A stretch of DNA of 64,000 nucleotides from Flammeovirga sp. OC4 (lineage in GTDB: Bacteria > Bacteroidota > Bacteroidia > Cytophagales > Flammeovirgaceae): positions 62,001 to 126,000 of the forward strand of contig NZ_JTAM01000004.1 in NCBI RefSeq assembly GCF_000812565.1. The letters run 5' to 3'. How positions within the stretch are numbered: the stretch's first letter is position 1; every line of letters starts with the position of its first letter. The notes below the pieces were generated by a model. The model did no database searches, was not told the origin of the DNA, and saw only the letters and a list, made by a program, of their open reading frames with translations. This document shows positions 18,441-27,666 of the stretch, piece by piece. The translations under genes and the position numbers were made by a program.

Positions 18441-20600
18441 CTAAGATTTTATTTTTAAGCGCTGTCCAACCTTCAAATTATTACTTTTCATATTATTTAA
18501 GCGTTTGATTTCTGAAACGCTAACACCATTATCCTGAGCAATCTGCCATAAGGTATCACCATTTTTCACTGTATAATACCCATCTTCGGATGTTGATGGT
18601 TTTGATGAAGTAGTTGTTTTCCCTTCATTTAATACACTAGCAGGCGATGGTGGAATCGTTAATTTCTGTCCCACTTTAATCGAAGAACCTGATAAATTAT
18701 TTACCCTCTTTAAGTCTTTTACGTATACTCTATACCACTTTGCTATTTCAGTGATGCTATCTCCACTTTTCACAGTATGGTACCTTGTCTTTGCTGAAGG
18801 TCCATAACCGTTGCTCTTAGATGTGGAAGTAGTTGCAGTCACTGTATTGGAAGCTGAACTTGGTGATGTTGAGTATACTTTCAATTTCTGACCTTTGTAG
18901 ATAGTAGAACCTCTCATACCATTCCAAGATCTTAACTTAGAAGCTGAAGTATTGTATTTTTCTGCAATTCCTCCTAGAGTCTCACCACTTCTAACCGTAT
19001 GATATACTAATGTTCCACTAGCAGATGTTGTTTTCGTTTGTGCCTTTGGGGCTGCCGTTGTCTTCTGAACTGTAGCTTCAGGAGCTTTATATTTGCCTTC
19101 CTTGATCAATAATTTCTGACCTACATTAATTCTTGTACCTCTAAGGTTATTCAACTTTTGAATATCAGCCACATACACTCTGTACTTTTTGGCAATAATA
19201 CCTAAAGTTTCTCCACTTCTTACTGTATGGTAGATACTTGCTCCACTTGTTTTTTTAGGCGTTGATGTCGTTGTTTTTTTAGCCTTTGGAGTAGATTTCT
19301 TTGAAGGGCCTGGGCTATAAGCATTTCCATAAATTTTCAATTTCTGACCAGGGTAAATGGTGTTACCACGGATATTATTCCATGCTCTTAAATTAGAAGT
19401 TTTCACTCTATGACGACTTGCAATAAGTCCTAAAGATTCTCCTCTTCTCACATAGTGATAGTAATATCCATCTCCAATATTTGCTCCTTCACCGGTGTAT
19501 TTTACATTCGCTAAAATCTCATCTTGATTTTCTAGATAATACTCAAAACGGGCTTCGGGTATTCTGATTCTAAAGTTCTTTACATAGTTTGGTGCAAAAC
19601 CAAAACGCAACGAAGCATTCATTAATTGAAGATCTTCTCGACAAACATTCAATTCATCTGCTAGTTTTCCAAGATCAATGGATTGACTTACAAAAATATC
19701 TTCAGCAGGAATCTCGTACATCGGCAAATCCTGAATCAAATTATGTTCTTCTGCATACGTCAGCACATAAGCCATTGCAACATATTGAGGTAAATACGAC
19801 CTTGTTTCTCTTGGTAATTTTCTATAAATATCCCAGAATTTCTTTTTACCTGACCTTCTTTGTGCCTTTCTAATATTCCCAGGTCCACAGTTGTAAGCTG
19901 CAATTGCCAATTCCCAATCCCCATGATATTTATGTAAAAATTTCAAGTATCTTGCTGCCGCTCTTGTTGCTTTTTCAGGGTCCATTCTGTCATCAATCTG
20001 ATAGGTCTGTTTCAACCCATAAGCCCTACCAGTTCTGGGCATAAATTGCCAAAGTCCTTTTGCTCCTACTCTTGATAATGCAACAGGCTTTAAAGCTGAC
20101 TCAATAACTGCCAAATATTTTAATTCTGTTGGAACTCCTTCTTCTTCAAAAATACGTTCGAACATGGGAAAATACATCTGCTTTCTCTGGATGATCGAGA
20201 GTGTATAATCTCTTCTTCTTACTGAAAAGTAGTCGATAAATAACCGAACTCTATCATGATATGTAAGTGGAATTTCATTTTGCATTGCACTCAAACGCTC
20301 TCTGACCAAACTATCAGATACGTTGGGAACATAGTCATAAGTCTGGTCTGAAATATCAACTAAAATTGCTTCAGTTGTATCAAATTCATCAAAGTTTTCA
20401 AACCAAGGGGCATAAGGGGCTGCTTCCACAATTTCTAAAGTATCTGAAGGCATTAAATACCCTTCAGGTAATGCTACAGTATACAAACTATCTTGCCAAG
20501 TGGGTAAAACATTACCTTCATCTTGTGCAGATGCAATTGTAAATGATAAAGAAAATATGAATGCAAATGTATATTTAAAAATGCGTCTAAAAAGCATCAC
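18441..20600 (-). CDS. mltD: Lytic murein transglycosylase (MltD-like) with five LysM repeats
   Basis: A 719-residue secreted protein: signal peptide (AFIFSLSFTIASAQ), an N-terminal region, then an SLT domain with the catalytic Glu in YLAVIESALKP followed by VGAKGLWQFMP, DRMDPEKATRAAARYL and AAYNCGPGN. The C-terminal half has five LysM modules (YHYVRRGESL, YHTVRSGETLGI, YHTVRSGETLGG, YHTVKSGDSI, YYTVKNGDTL), each ending in VGQKL/PGQKL-type strands and separated by Ser/Thr/Lys-rich linkers. It should cleave glycan strands to 1,6-anhydromuropeptides while LysM holds peptidoglycan. E. coli MltD has fewer LysM copies. It lies 37 bp downstream of the tyrS upstream ATG, in the same direction. Confidence 0.93.
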   Translation of the reverse strand: MMLFRRIFKYTFAFIFSLSFTIASAQDEGNVLPTWQDSLYTVALPEGYLMPSDTLEIVEAAPYAPWFENFDEFDTTEAILVDISDQTYDYVPNVSDSLVRERLSAMQNEIPLTYHDRVRLFIDYFSVRRRDYTLSIIQRKQMYFPMFERIFEEEGVPTELKYLAVIESALKPVALSRVGAKGLWQFMPRTGRAYGLKQTYQIDDRMDPEKATRAAARYLKFLHKYHGDWELAIAAYNCGPGNIRKAQRRSGKKKFWDIYRKLPRETRSYLPQYVAMAYVLTYAEEHNLIQDLPMYEIPAEDIFVSQSIDLGKLADELNVCREDLQLMNASLRFGFAPNYVKNFRIRIPEARFEYYLENQDEILANVKYTGEGANIGDGYYYHYVRRGESLGLIASRHRVKTSNLRAWNNIRGNTIYPGQKLKIYGNAYSPGPSKKSTPKAKKTTTSTPKKTSGASIYHTVRSGETLGIIAKKYRVYVADIQKLNNLRGTRINVGQKLLIKEGKYKAPEATVQKTTAAPKAQTKTTSASGTLVYHTVRSGETLGGIAEKYNTSASKLRSWNGMRGSTIYKGQKLKVYSTSPSSASNTVTATTSTSKSNGYGPSAKTRYHTVKSGDSITEIAKWYRVYVKDLKRVNNLSGSSIKVGQKLTIPPSPASVLNEGKTTTSSKPSTSEDGYYTVKNGDTLWQIAQDNGVSVSEIKRLNNMKSNNLKVGQRLKIKS

Positions 20601-20827
20601 TTTATAACGTAAGTATTAGTATTTAATAATGAAATGAGATGATTATAAGCTTCACTTACTTTCTGACCAATATAGATTTAGGTTACTAAAATGAATCTTC
20701 CCTACTTCCTGTTTAGCAAATATAATCTATTAGGTAGCAAAAGAAGAATCTATTAAGATTTTACTGCTTTACAAATGATAAAAATATAGGCTGTTCTATT
20801 GAGATTACTATTTCCTATACCTTTAAA
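20601..20827. other. Intergenic region upstream of mltD
   Basis: AT-rich sequence without an ORF or clear consensus promoter. It should hold the mltD promoter on the minus strand. The rest of the gap up to gatA is filled by the palindromic element and the gatA terminator. Confidence 0.4.
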
Positions 20828-20998
20828 CAGTTGTACAATTAAAATCGGAAGTTTTGAATTTTCTTTTTTAGCCTACTCTGCGTTAGAATATCATCACGTA
20901 GCTTCGGCTATGCTCTTCTATTCTGCCTTGATTAGACTAAAAAAATAATAATCCAACTTCTACCAATTTCAAATGTGCAAATGCTTAAAGTTCAACTG
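20828..20998. repeat. 171-bp palindromic element with CAGTTG ends
   Basis: The ends are an imperfect inverted repeat: left cagttgtacaatt, right ending caactg, with similarity continuing about 35 bp inward. The middle folds on itself: ttttttag (20864) pairs ctaaaaaa (20937), agaat (20885) pairs attct (20920), and the tip is cgtagc-ttcg-gctatg (20897-20912), a stable UUCG tetraloop. There is no ORF. This looks like a MITE or REP-type element. A fragment of one end is at 16977-16994. Confidence 0.6.
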
Positions 20999-21042
20999 AT
21001 AGGTTTCCAAACAATTGATTCATTAGAAAGCAGGATTCATAA

Positions 21043-21080
21043 TAAAAAAGCCTCTACAAAAATGACATTCTGTAGAGGCT
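21043..21080 (-). terminator. Terminator of gatA
   Basis: A 10-bp stem (agcctctaca/tgtagaggct) is followed on the minus strand by a T run. Confidence 0.85.
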
Positions 21081-21101
21081 CTTCCTATTTTATATTTAAG
21101 A

Positions 21102-22526
21102 CTAAAGCTCTTGCAAATAATGCGAGAACTGAAGCATTTTTTCTTCTTCAAAACGATTCGCCATGACTTGTAAACCAATCGTCAACCCATCTTTATCTTC
21201 TCCGTTTGGAATAGAAATCGCTGGTAACCCTGCCAATGAAGCATGTACGGTATATAAATCTCCTAAATACAATTCGAGAAGGTTATTTTCACCGTATTTA
21301 CCAATTTCAAATGATGGAGTTGAAGTCGTTGGCATCAAGATAAAATCATACTCTGAAAGTATTTTCTCAGTGGTTTCCTTGATCAAACGTCTTACTTTTT
21401 GAGCTTTTGAGAAGTACGCGTCATAGTAACTAGCTGAAAGTACGAATGTACCCAACATGATTCTTCTCTTCACTTCATCGCCAAATCCTTCAGAACGTGA
21501 TTTTTTATATAAACCTTCTAAGTCTACTTTGTCCTCGGTTCTATATCCATAACGTACACCATCAAAACGCTCTAAGTTCGTACTTGCTTCAGCCGTTGTA
21601 AGGATGTAGTATGTTGGAAGCAGGTAATCTAATAATGGGAACTCAATGGCTTCCACTTCATGACCTTCTGCTCTTAATTTTTCAATTTTCGCAAATGTCT
21701 TCTCTGAAATATCTTTATTTAAATGCTCACTCTCAACCGTTTCTTTGATATAAGCAATTTTCAATTTCTTTGTGGGCTTCTCTTCCACTGTTGCACTATA
21801 TGAAGGTACAGGTTCTTGTGCAACTGTTGCGTCTTGATCATCCTCCCCAGCTATAATTTCTAATACTAATGAAGCATCAGGAACGTTGTTGGCAATCACG
21901 CCAATTGTATCAAAAGAAGATGCGTAAGCAATCAAACCCCATCTTGAAATACGAGAGTAGGTTGGTTTTAAACCTACAGTACCGGTAAATGCTGCTGGCT
22001 GACGAACTGATCCACCTGTATCAGAACCTAAAGATACCAAACAATGATCATCTGAAACGGCTACCGCTGATGCCCCCGAAGAACCACCCGGTACTCTTGT
22101 TTCATCAATATTGTTTTTTACTGGACCAAAAGCAGAGTTTTCATTTGATGATCCCATAGCAAACTCATCACAACTTTGTCTACCAATGATTATAGCATCC
22201 TCTGCTAATAATCGTTCCGTAGCTGTTGCTGAAAAAGGAGAAACATAACCATCCAACATATTGGAAGAGGCTTGAAGACCATGATCTTTGAAAGCAATAA
22301 CGTCTTTTAGACCGACAACCATACCTGCCAATCTTCCTGCATTTCCTTCTTTGATTTTCTGATCCACTTTTGCAGCCTGTTGAAGTGCTTCTTCATTATA
22401 CACTTCATTCCAAACATTAAGGTGTTTCTTTTCCTCAATTTTTGCTAAGTAATCTTCTACCAAAGCCACACAAGTCGTTTTCCCTTCGCTGAGTGCTTTC
22501 TTTATATCATCAAATGCTTTATACAT
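21102..22526 (-). CDS. gatA: Asp/Glu-tRNA amidotransferase subunit A
   Basis: A 474-residue amidase-signature enzyme with the Ser-cisSer-Lys triad: K74 (VGLKDVIAF), S149 (PGGSSGAS) and S173 (GSDTGGSVRQP). It releases ammonia from glutamine for GatB to amidate Glu-tRNA-Gln or Asp-tRNA-Asn. gatB and gatC are not in the window, which is common in Bacteroidota, where the gat genes are scattered. It has its own promoter and terminator. Confidence 0.95.
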   Translation of the reverse strand: MYKAFDDIKKALSEGKTTCVALVEDYLAKIEEKKHLNVWNEVYNEEALQQAAKVDQKIKEGNAGRLAGMVVGLKDVIAFKDHGLQASSNMLDGYVSPFSATATERLLAEDAIIIGRQSCDEFAMGSSNENSAFGPVKNNIDETRVPGGSSGASAVAVSDDHCLVSLGSDTGGSVRQPAAFTGTVGLKPTYSRISRWGLIAYASSFDTIGVIANNVPDASLVLEIIAGEDDQDATVAQEPVPSYSATVEEKPTKKLKIAYIKETVESEHLNKDISEKTFAKIEKLRAEGHEVEAIEFPLLDYLLPTYYILTTAEASTNLERFDGVRYGYRTEDKVDLEGLYKKSRSEGFGDEVKRRIMLGTFVLSASYYDAYFSKAQKVRRLIKETTEKILSEYDFILMPTTSTPSFEIGKYGENNLLELYLGDLYTVHASLAGLPAISIPNGEDKDGLTIGLQVMANRFEEEKMLQFSHYLQEL

Positions 22527-22570
22527 AAGCTTGTGTTCGTTTTATTAGACTGCTTTTTTAAGTACCAAGA

Positions 22571-22578
22571 CAAAAGTA
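22571..22578 (-). promoter_or_regulatory. Putative gatA promoter -7 element
   Basis: On the minus strand TACTTTTG matches TAnnTTTG about 45 bp before the gatA ATG. The -33 element is not clear. Confidence 0.4.
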
Positions 22579-22613
22579 CTTACACTAAAGCTTTTAGTTT
22601 ACCTGAAAAACTT

Positions 22614-22663
22614 CATAAAAAAAGAGAAGTTTATCCTTTCTAATGACAAAGATAAACTTCTCT
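22614..22663 (-). terminator. Terminator of tatA
   Basis: A 13-bp stem (agagaagtttatc/gataaacttctct) is followed on the minus strand by a run of seven T. Confidence 0.9.
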
Positions 22664-22731
22664 TGGTTATTACGAAATATTTAACGAAAAATAGATTTCA
22701 TTAAAAATATATCAAGATATATGACAATTGG

Positions 22732-22947
22732 TTATTTTTCTTCCTTCTTGTCTTCTTCTTTGATGCCTTTTTCAATCTCATCCGAGATTTGGTTTTTAGC
22801 GTCTTTGAACTCTCTGATACCACTACCGATTCCACGAGCTAACTCAGGGATACGCTTAGCACCAAATAGTAAAAGAACAACCAAACCGATGATTACCCAC
22901 TCGAAACCACCTGGCATACCAAATAATAAAACTGAACTCAATTCCAT
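22732..22947 (-). CDS. tatA: Twin-arginine translocase subunit TatA
   Basis: A 71-residue protein with one N-terminal membrane helix (EWVIIGLVVLLLFG), the hinge FGAKRIPELARGIGSG typical of TatA/E, an amphipathic helix and a charged KEEDKKEEK tail. TatA oligomers form the pore for folded twin-arginine substrates with TatC, which is not nearby. It has its own promoter and terminator between gatA and the ABC exporter. Confidence 0.94.
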   Translation of the reverse strand: MELSSVLLFGMPGGFEWVIIGLVVLLLFGAKRIPELARGIGSGIREFKDAKNQISDEIEKGIKEEDKKEEK

Positions 22948-22979
22948 GGTCGTATTTATTTTGTTTGTTACGTACCTTG

Positions 22980-23009
22980 CAAAGATACGATACTATATTC
23001 AAATATCAA
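22980..23009 (-). promoter_or_regulatory. tatA promoter (Bacteroidota type)
   Basis: On the minus strand TTG (23009-23007), a 19-nt spacer and TATCTTTG (22987-22980) match the -33/-7 consensus with ideal spacing. The -33 element abuts the stop codon of the upstream ABC gene. It is the best-matched promoter I found in the window. Confidence 0.65.
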
Positions 23010-24800
23010 TTAAAGTTCTTCAACTTCTTTGTACTGCATTTCATATAAACGAGAATAGAACCCTTTGTGTTTCAGTAACTCTTCATGACTTCCACTCTCT
23101 TTGATCTCTCCTTTATCTAATACTATAATGTTATCTGCATTTCGAATCGTGGCCAAGCGGTGAGCAATCGCAATACTCGTTCTTCCTTTCATCATTGACT
23201 TGATTGCATCTTGAATCAATACCTCCGTTTCTGAATCCACTGAAGAAGTAGCTTCATCTAAAATAATAATTTTAGGATCATATACCATTGTTCTGACAAA
23301 AGACAATAATTGTCGTTGTCCTACAGAAAGTGTGGCTCCTCTTTCCATTACTTCATAATCCAAACCTCCAGGAAGCTTATCAATAAAAGATTTAGCTCCT
23401 ACTAATTCCGCAGCTTCTAAAATCTGTTGGTCAGTGATTGATTTATCACCCAAAGTGATATTCTCTCTGATTGAACTAGAAAAAAGGAAAACGTCTTGTA
23501 ATACAACACCAATATGCTTTCTGAGATTATAAAGATCATAAGATTTTACATCTCTTTTATTGACACAAATGCTTCCTTTATTGATTTCATAAAATCTCGA
23601 TATCAAATTAATGATAGAAGATTTACCAGCACCTGTTGCACCCACTAAAGCCACCGTTTCTCCATTGTTTACTTTAAATGAAATATCTTTTAATACATAA
23701 TCTTCATTCTTATAAGCAAACCAAACATTTTTGAATTCAATATCTCCATCAATATGATCTGTAGTATAAGTCCCTTCATTTGAAATCATGCTTTTATCAT
23801 CCAGCAACTTTAATATTCTATCTGAAGAAACAATTCCCATCTGTAGTGTATTGAATCGATCGGCAATCATACGGATAGGTCTAAAGAAAAGGTTGATGTA
23901 CATGATAAAGGCAATCAAAGTACCCAGTGTTGCATATCCATCCAAGACACTGTGTGCTCCCCACCATACCAATAAACCTGTACCTGACGCGGCAATAACT
24001 TCTGCAACCGGATAATAAATAGAGTAATATAAAACGGTACTTATATTGGCATCTCTGTGTTCCTTATTGATTTTTTTGAACTCCTCTTGTTCTCTTTTTT
24101 CAGCACTGAAAAGCTGCACCACATTCATACCTGTAATATGTTCTTGAACGAAGGTATTCAAGTTTGATACCGCATTTCTCACATCACCAAAAGCTACTTT
24201 AATTTTCTCTTTGAAAACGTAAGTTGAGAAAAGAAGAAGTGGTAAAACTGATAAACTAATGAGTGTTAATCGCCAATCAGTGTACAGCATAACTACAAAA
24301 ATAAAGAACAACTGAAGAATATCTCCCAGCATTGCTGCTACTCCATTTGTAAATACTTCTGATAAAGTCTCTATATCCGATACTGCTCTCGTAACAAGGC
24401 GTCCAATGGGTGTATTGTCATAAAACTTCAACTTCAGTTTCAAGATATGATCATACAACTGCACACGCATATCTTTGACCACATGCTGTCCCAACCACCC
24501 CGATAAATAAGTATGGCAAAACTGCACTAAAGCCTGTAATAACTGTACGGCAATAAGTATAATGACCATTTGATTTAACCCTGGCATATCATTGTCCACG
24601 ATATAATTATCAATGGTGTACTGTATTAGGTAGGGTCTTGTTGGGGCTAAAACACCCAACGATATGGTTAAGAAAACGAGTAGGATAAAATATTTGAAGT
24701 GAGGCTTCAAGAAAATCATCATTCTTGACAAGACTCTACCGTCAAATATCTGACCTGTTTTTTGTTCTTTTTTCACTGATAAATGAGTTATTGCTTGCAA
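23010..24800 (-). CDS. ABC exporter, fused permease and ATPase (MsbA/MDR type)
   Basis: A 596-residue half-transporter: six membrane helices in the N-terminal part (YFILLVFLTISLGVL, VIILIAVQLLQAL and others), then an ATPase with Walker A GATGAGKSS (K393), signature LSVGQRQ, Walker B IIILDEATS and the H-loop AIAHRL. It works as a dimer exporting lipids or hydrophobic compounds. Substrate is not evident, and an MsbA role is possible but not shown. tatA follows downstream but has its own promoter. Confidence 0.92.
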   Translation of the reverse strand: MQAITHLSVKKEQKTGQIFDGRVLSRMMIFLKPHFKYFILLVFLTISLGVLAPTRPYLIQYTIDNYIVDNDMPGLNQMVIILIAVQLLQALVQFCHTYLSGWLGQHVVKDMRVQLYDHILKLKLKFYDNTPIGRLVTRAVSDIETLSEVFTNGVAAMLGDILQLFFIFVVMLYTDWRLTLISLSVLPLLLFSTYVFKEKIKVAFGDVRNAVSNLNTFVQEHITGMNVVQLFSAEKREQEEFKKINKEHRDANISTVLYYSIYYPVAEVIAASGTGLLVWWGAHSVLDGYATLGTLIAFIMYINLFFRPIRMIADRFNTLQMGIVSSDRILKLLDDKSMISNEGTYTTDHIDGDIEFKNVWFAYKNEDYVLKDISFKVNNGETVALVGATGAGKSSIINLISRFYEINKGSICVNKRDVKSYDLYNLRKHIGVVLQDVFLFSSSIRENITLGDKSITDQQILEAAELVGAKSFIDKLPGGLDYEVMERGATLSVGQRQLLSFVRTMVYDPKIIILDEATSSVDSETEVLIQDAIKSMMKGRTSIAIAHRLATIRNADNIIVLDKGEIKESGSHEELLKHKGFYSRLYEMQYKEVEEL

Positions 24801-25282
24801 TCTGTCTTTCCGGTGATCACAATTTTATGTCTTATGTTCGAGTTGACTTAATTATTAATTCAATAAAGATACGGGAAGCACTCTATTGAAATACAAAAAT
24901 GCATTGAATGTTTTAATTTTTTTGATATTCCTTCCTATAAATTTCCCAAAATGTAAAGAAGAATTAATGACATGCGTAAAACCCCAAGCATTAGAAATCG
25001 TAATTAAAGGCTTTTTTTCTAAAAAAAAGAGGAAATTTAAAATTCAATAGATTATTCTAAAAAATAAATGGATTTATTCCATAATAATTCATATAAATTG
25101 AAAATATTCAAATTATAAGTATAATATTTTGCAAACTCTTATAATATGATTTGCTTTAATGCGACTTGCAATACTATTTTGAAAATGTAAATTGCCATCA
25201 CATTTAAATTTCCAAGCACAATTTCACGGATTGTGAAGTGCTGTTTATCAAGAATTAATCAAAGCAACAACAAAGTATAGTA
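24801..25282. other. Long AT-rich region between divergent genes
   Basis: 481 bp between the ABC exporter and leucine dehydrogenase, very AT-rich, with A/T runs around 25015-25030. It should carry both promoters, but only weak consensus matches are visible. A hairpin stands near its right end (25215-25242). No ORF is seen. Confidence 0.4.
25215..25242 (+). promoter_or_regulatory. Leader hairpin upstream of leucine dehydrogenase
   Basis: agcac...ttcac pairs with gtgaa...gtgct across a short loop, with a 3-nt bulge. It ends 40 bp before the ATG. It may be an operator or a leader structure. There is no T tract, so it is not a terminator. Confidence 0.3.
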
Positions 25283-26356
25283 ATGGAAGATATCTCAATA
25301 TTTGAAGAGGTCTCTAGCATGGGACATGAGCAGGTAGTTTATTGCCATGAGAAATCAACTGGCTTAAAAGCTATTATTGCTATTCATAATACAGTTTTAG
25401 GGCCAGCTTTAGGCGGTACTAGAATGTGGATGTACGACAATGAAGCACAAGCTACGAATGATGCCTTACGTTTATCAAGAGGTATGACGTTCAAAAATTC
25501 TATTGCTGGACTTAATCTTGGTGGAGGTAAAGCCGTAATCATTGGTGACGCAAGAAAACACAAGTCAGAAGCGATGTTGAGAGCTTATGGCCGTTTCTTG
25601 AAAAACCTTAATGGAAAATATATTACTGCAGAGGACGTAGGAATGAATGCAGGCGATATGGAACATATTGCAGCAGAAACTTCTTATGTAAGTGGTATGC
25701 CTGAGACGCGTGGCGGTTTGGGTGATCCATCTCCTTTTACTGCTTATACTACTTATATGGGTATGAAAGCAGCTGCTAAAAAACAATTTGGTACTGACAG
25801 CCTTGCTGGAAAGAAAGTTTCTATCCAAGGTGCAGGACACGTTGGAGAATACATCATCCAACACCTTGTTAAGGAAGGATGCGAAATTTATGTATCTGAC
25901 TTCTATGAGGATCGTGTGAAAGATGTAGTGAATAAATATGGTATCAAAGGAGTGGCATTAGATGAAATCTATGACCTCGATGTAGATATTTATTCTCCGT
26001 GTGCATTAGGTGCTACTGTTAATGATGAGACATTGGAACGTTTGAAATGTTCGATCATTGCAGGTTGTGCCAACAATCAATTGGCTAACGAAAAAATCCA
26101 TGGTGATTTAGCCAAGCAAAAAGGTATTCTTTATGCACCAGATTTCTTGATCAACTCAGGTGGCGTAATCAACGTATATGCTGAAGTGATCAAAACTTCT
26201 AAAGAATGGTCTTGGAACAAATGTGAGTTTGTGTATGATCAGACTTTAAAAGTATTCGAGCAATCGGAAGTTACGGGCAAAAATGCTCAGGAAGTAGCGA
26301 TCGATATTGCCCAGCAACGTATCAATGAAGTTGCTGCAATCAAGAGCACATATTAA
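25283..26356 (+). CDS. ldh: Leucine dehydrogenase (Glu/Leu/Phe/Val dehydrogenase family)
   Basis: A 357-residue enzyme, normal length for leucine dehydrogenase. Substrate site: GPALGGTRMW, K71 in MTFKNSIAGL and K83 in LGGGKAVI. NAD-binding Rossmann motif: SIQGAGHVGEYI; also AEDVGMNAGDM. It oxidatively deaminates leucine, valine and isoleucine to keto acids, or the reverse, and links to branched-chain fatty acid precursors. Valine or phenylalanine preference cannot be excluded. It is monocistronic with a terminator. Confidence 0.93.
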   Translation: MEDISIFEEVSSMGHEQVVYCHEKSTGLKAIIAIHNTVLGPALGGTRMWMYDNEAQATNDALRLSRGMTFKNSIAGLNLGGGKAVIIGDARKHKSEAMLRAYGRFLKNLNGKYITAEDVGMNAGDMEHIAAETSYVSGMPETRGGLGDPSPFTAYTTYMGMKAAAKKQFGTDSLAGKKVSIQGAGHVGEYIIQHLVKEGCEIYVSDFYEDRVKDVVNKYGIKGVALDEIYDLDVDIYSPCALGATVNDETLERLKCSIIAGCANNQLANEKIHGDLAKQKGILYAPDFLINSGGVINVYAEVIKTSKEWSWNKCEFVYDQTLKVFEQSEVTGKNAQEVAIDIAQQRINEVAAIKSTY

Positions 26357-26392
26357 TTTACCAATTCAAGGTTATCATATAAACAACCATCA

Positions 26393-26424
26393 AAAGCGTT
26401 CCCGAAAGGGAATGCTTTTTTTAT
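26393..26424 (+). terminator. Terminator after leucine dehydrogenase
   Basis: An 11-bp stem (aaagcgttccc/gggaatgcttt, one G-T pair) closed by a GAAA tetraloop is followed by seven T. Confidence 0.92.
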
Positions 26425-26667
26425 TTCCAATAAACAGTGATTTTCATTATTGAAAGGCTTAAATTCAAACGACTGAGTAGTTTTATTCACTCTTAAAACT
26501 TATCTTGTTCATGTGCGAAGACAAGAGACTTTTTGTGATTACTCTTCAAGAAAAAAAATACTAAACTACCATAACTACTACACCTTACTGGAAGGTACTC
26601 ATAAGAAGTAAAATTACTTTTTGACTTGGTACACTAATCAATTCTAACATTTTTTTAAGCTGACGCT

Positions 26668-27555
26668 ATGCAACCTAATGACAAAATCACAAAGTGGAAA
26701 AGACAAAATAAGCTGATTCTAACAGGAATGATTCTTTTCACTTTTGCAATTATCCTTCTTCAATTAAGTTTTACTTCAACATTGAAAGGGCCTTTTGGTA
26801 TTTTAATCACATTTATACTACTTGTCGGTTCTTATGCCCTTGTGATCTACCCTAAACATAAACTCAGATGGTTTTTATGGGCTTTTAAAAATGAAAACAA
26901 TAAAGGGGAATTATTTCGATTAGCAGTGGATCAAAAAATCATCCATGAACATAACAATAGTTTTGCTTTTGCAAATAGCGAAGAAAAAGAACTAATCAAA
27001 AAGTACTACGATTTAGCAAAAGATGAAACTCTTTCAGCACAAAAAAATATTGAGATAGAGGAAGAACTCCTATTTTATAATGATAAGAGTAAAATAATTG
27101 GTTACTCATTTTATGCCTCAATTTCATTTATTCTATTTATGATCTTTCTGTTATTAGGACTTTCTAAAGAATTTGAAGGTTTTAATACATTCGGTAATAT
27201 CATTATAGGACTCATTCCATTACTTGCCATTTTTGGTACACTAGGATTGATAAATACAATAAGAAACGTTTTTGACAATTCTATTAAACTAAGAATCAAT
27301 ACAAAAGGTATTCAAATTAAAAAAAATCATTTCCACTTGTGGAATGACATCCGACACTTTGATGTAAAAGAATCATCCATTCGTACAGGAAAAAGTACAA
27401 CATATGTCCCTATGCTTCACCTAAAAATTAGAGGTATCGAAGAAAGGTTAGATATTTCATACTTGCCTGTCTCAATGGATGAACTGAGGGACTTAATTAC
27501 TGAATATAAGATAAATGCAGGAAAGGAGAAGTCATTGGAACAGTTGGAGAACTAA
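26668..27555 (+). CDS. Integral membrane protein with PH-like C-terminal domain
   Basis: A 295-residue protein with two N-terminal membrane helices (LILTGMILFTFAIILL, GILITFILLVGSYALVIY), a soluble acidic loop (about 80-140), two more helices (ISFILFMIFLLLGL, IIIGLIPLLAIFGTLGLI), and a soluble end. That end (KLRINTKGIQIKKNHFHLWNDI) resembles the start of bacterial PH-like domains. No enzyme motif is seen. It is alone between the ldh terminator and a convergent gene. Function is unknown. Confidence 0.7.
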   Translation: MQPNDKITKWKRQNKLILTGMILFTFAIILLQLSFTSTLKGPFGILITFILLVGSYALVIYPKHKLRWFLWAFKNENNKGELFRLAVDQKIIHEHNNSFAFANSEEKELIKKYYDLAKDETLSAQKNIEIEEELLFYNDKSKIIGYSFYASISFILFMIFLLLGLSKEFEGFNTFGNIIIGLIPLLAIFGTLGLINTIRNVFDNSIKLRINTKGIQIKKNHFHLWNDIRHFDVKESSIRTGKSTTYVPMLHLKIRGIEERLDISYLPVSMDELRDLITEYKINAGKEKSLEQLEN

Positions 27556-27563
27556 ACATAACA

Positions 27564-27596
27564 TCAAAAAAATAAGGATACCACATGGTGGTACCC
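27564..27596 (-). terminator. Probable terminator of the 27667-28665 gene
   Basis: A hairpin (taccac/gtggta extended by two G-C pairs past one mismatch) is followed on the minus strand by a T-rich run. Confidence 0.6.
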
Positions 27597-27666
27597 CTAT
27601 TATAAAAATTTCGTGATTGAAACTTTTACCATTCTATGTTACTGTGATCTTTACTGTAAGCTATAC

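Noticed and set aside
20975-21166. 63-codon ORF next to gatA
   Set aside because: It overlaps the palindromic repeat, the gatA terminator and the gatA 3' end; it is not protein-like.
22721-23104. 127-codon ORF opposite tatA
   Set aside because: It lies on the strand opposite tatA, its promoter and the end of the ABC gene; it is a shadow frame.
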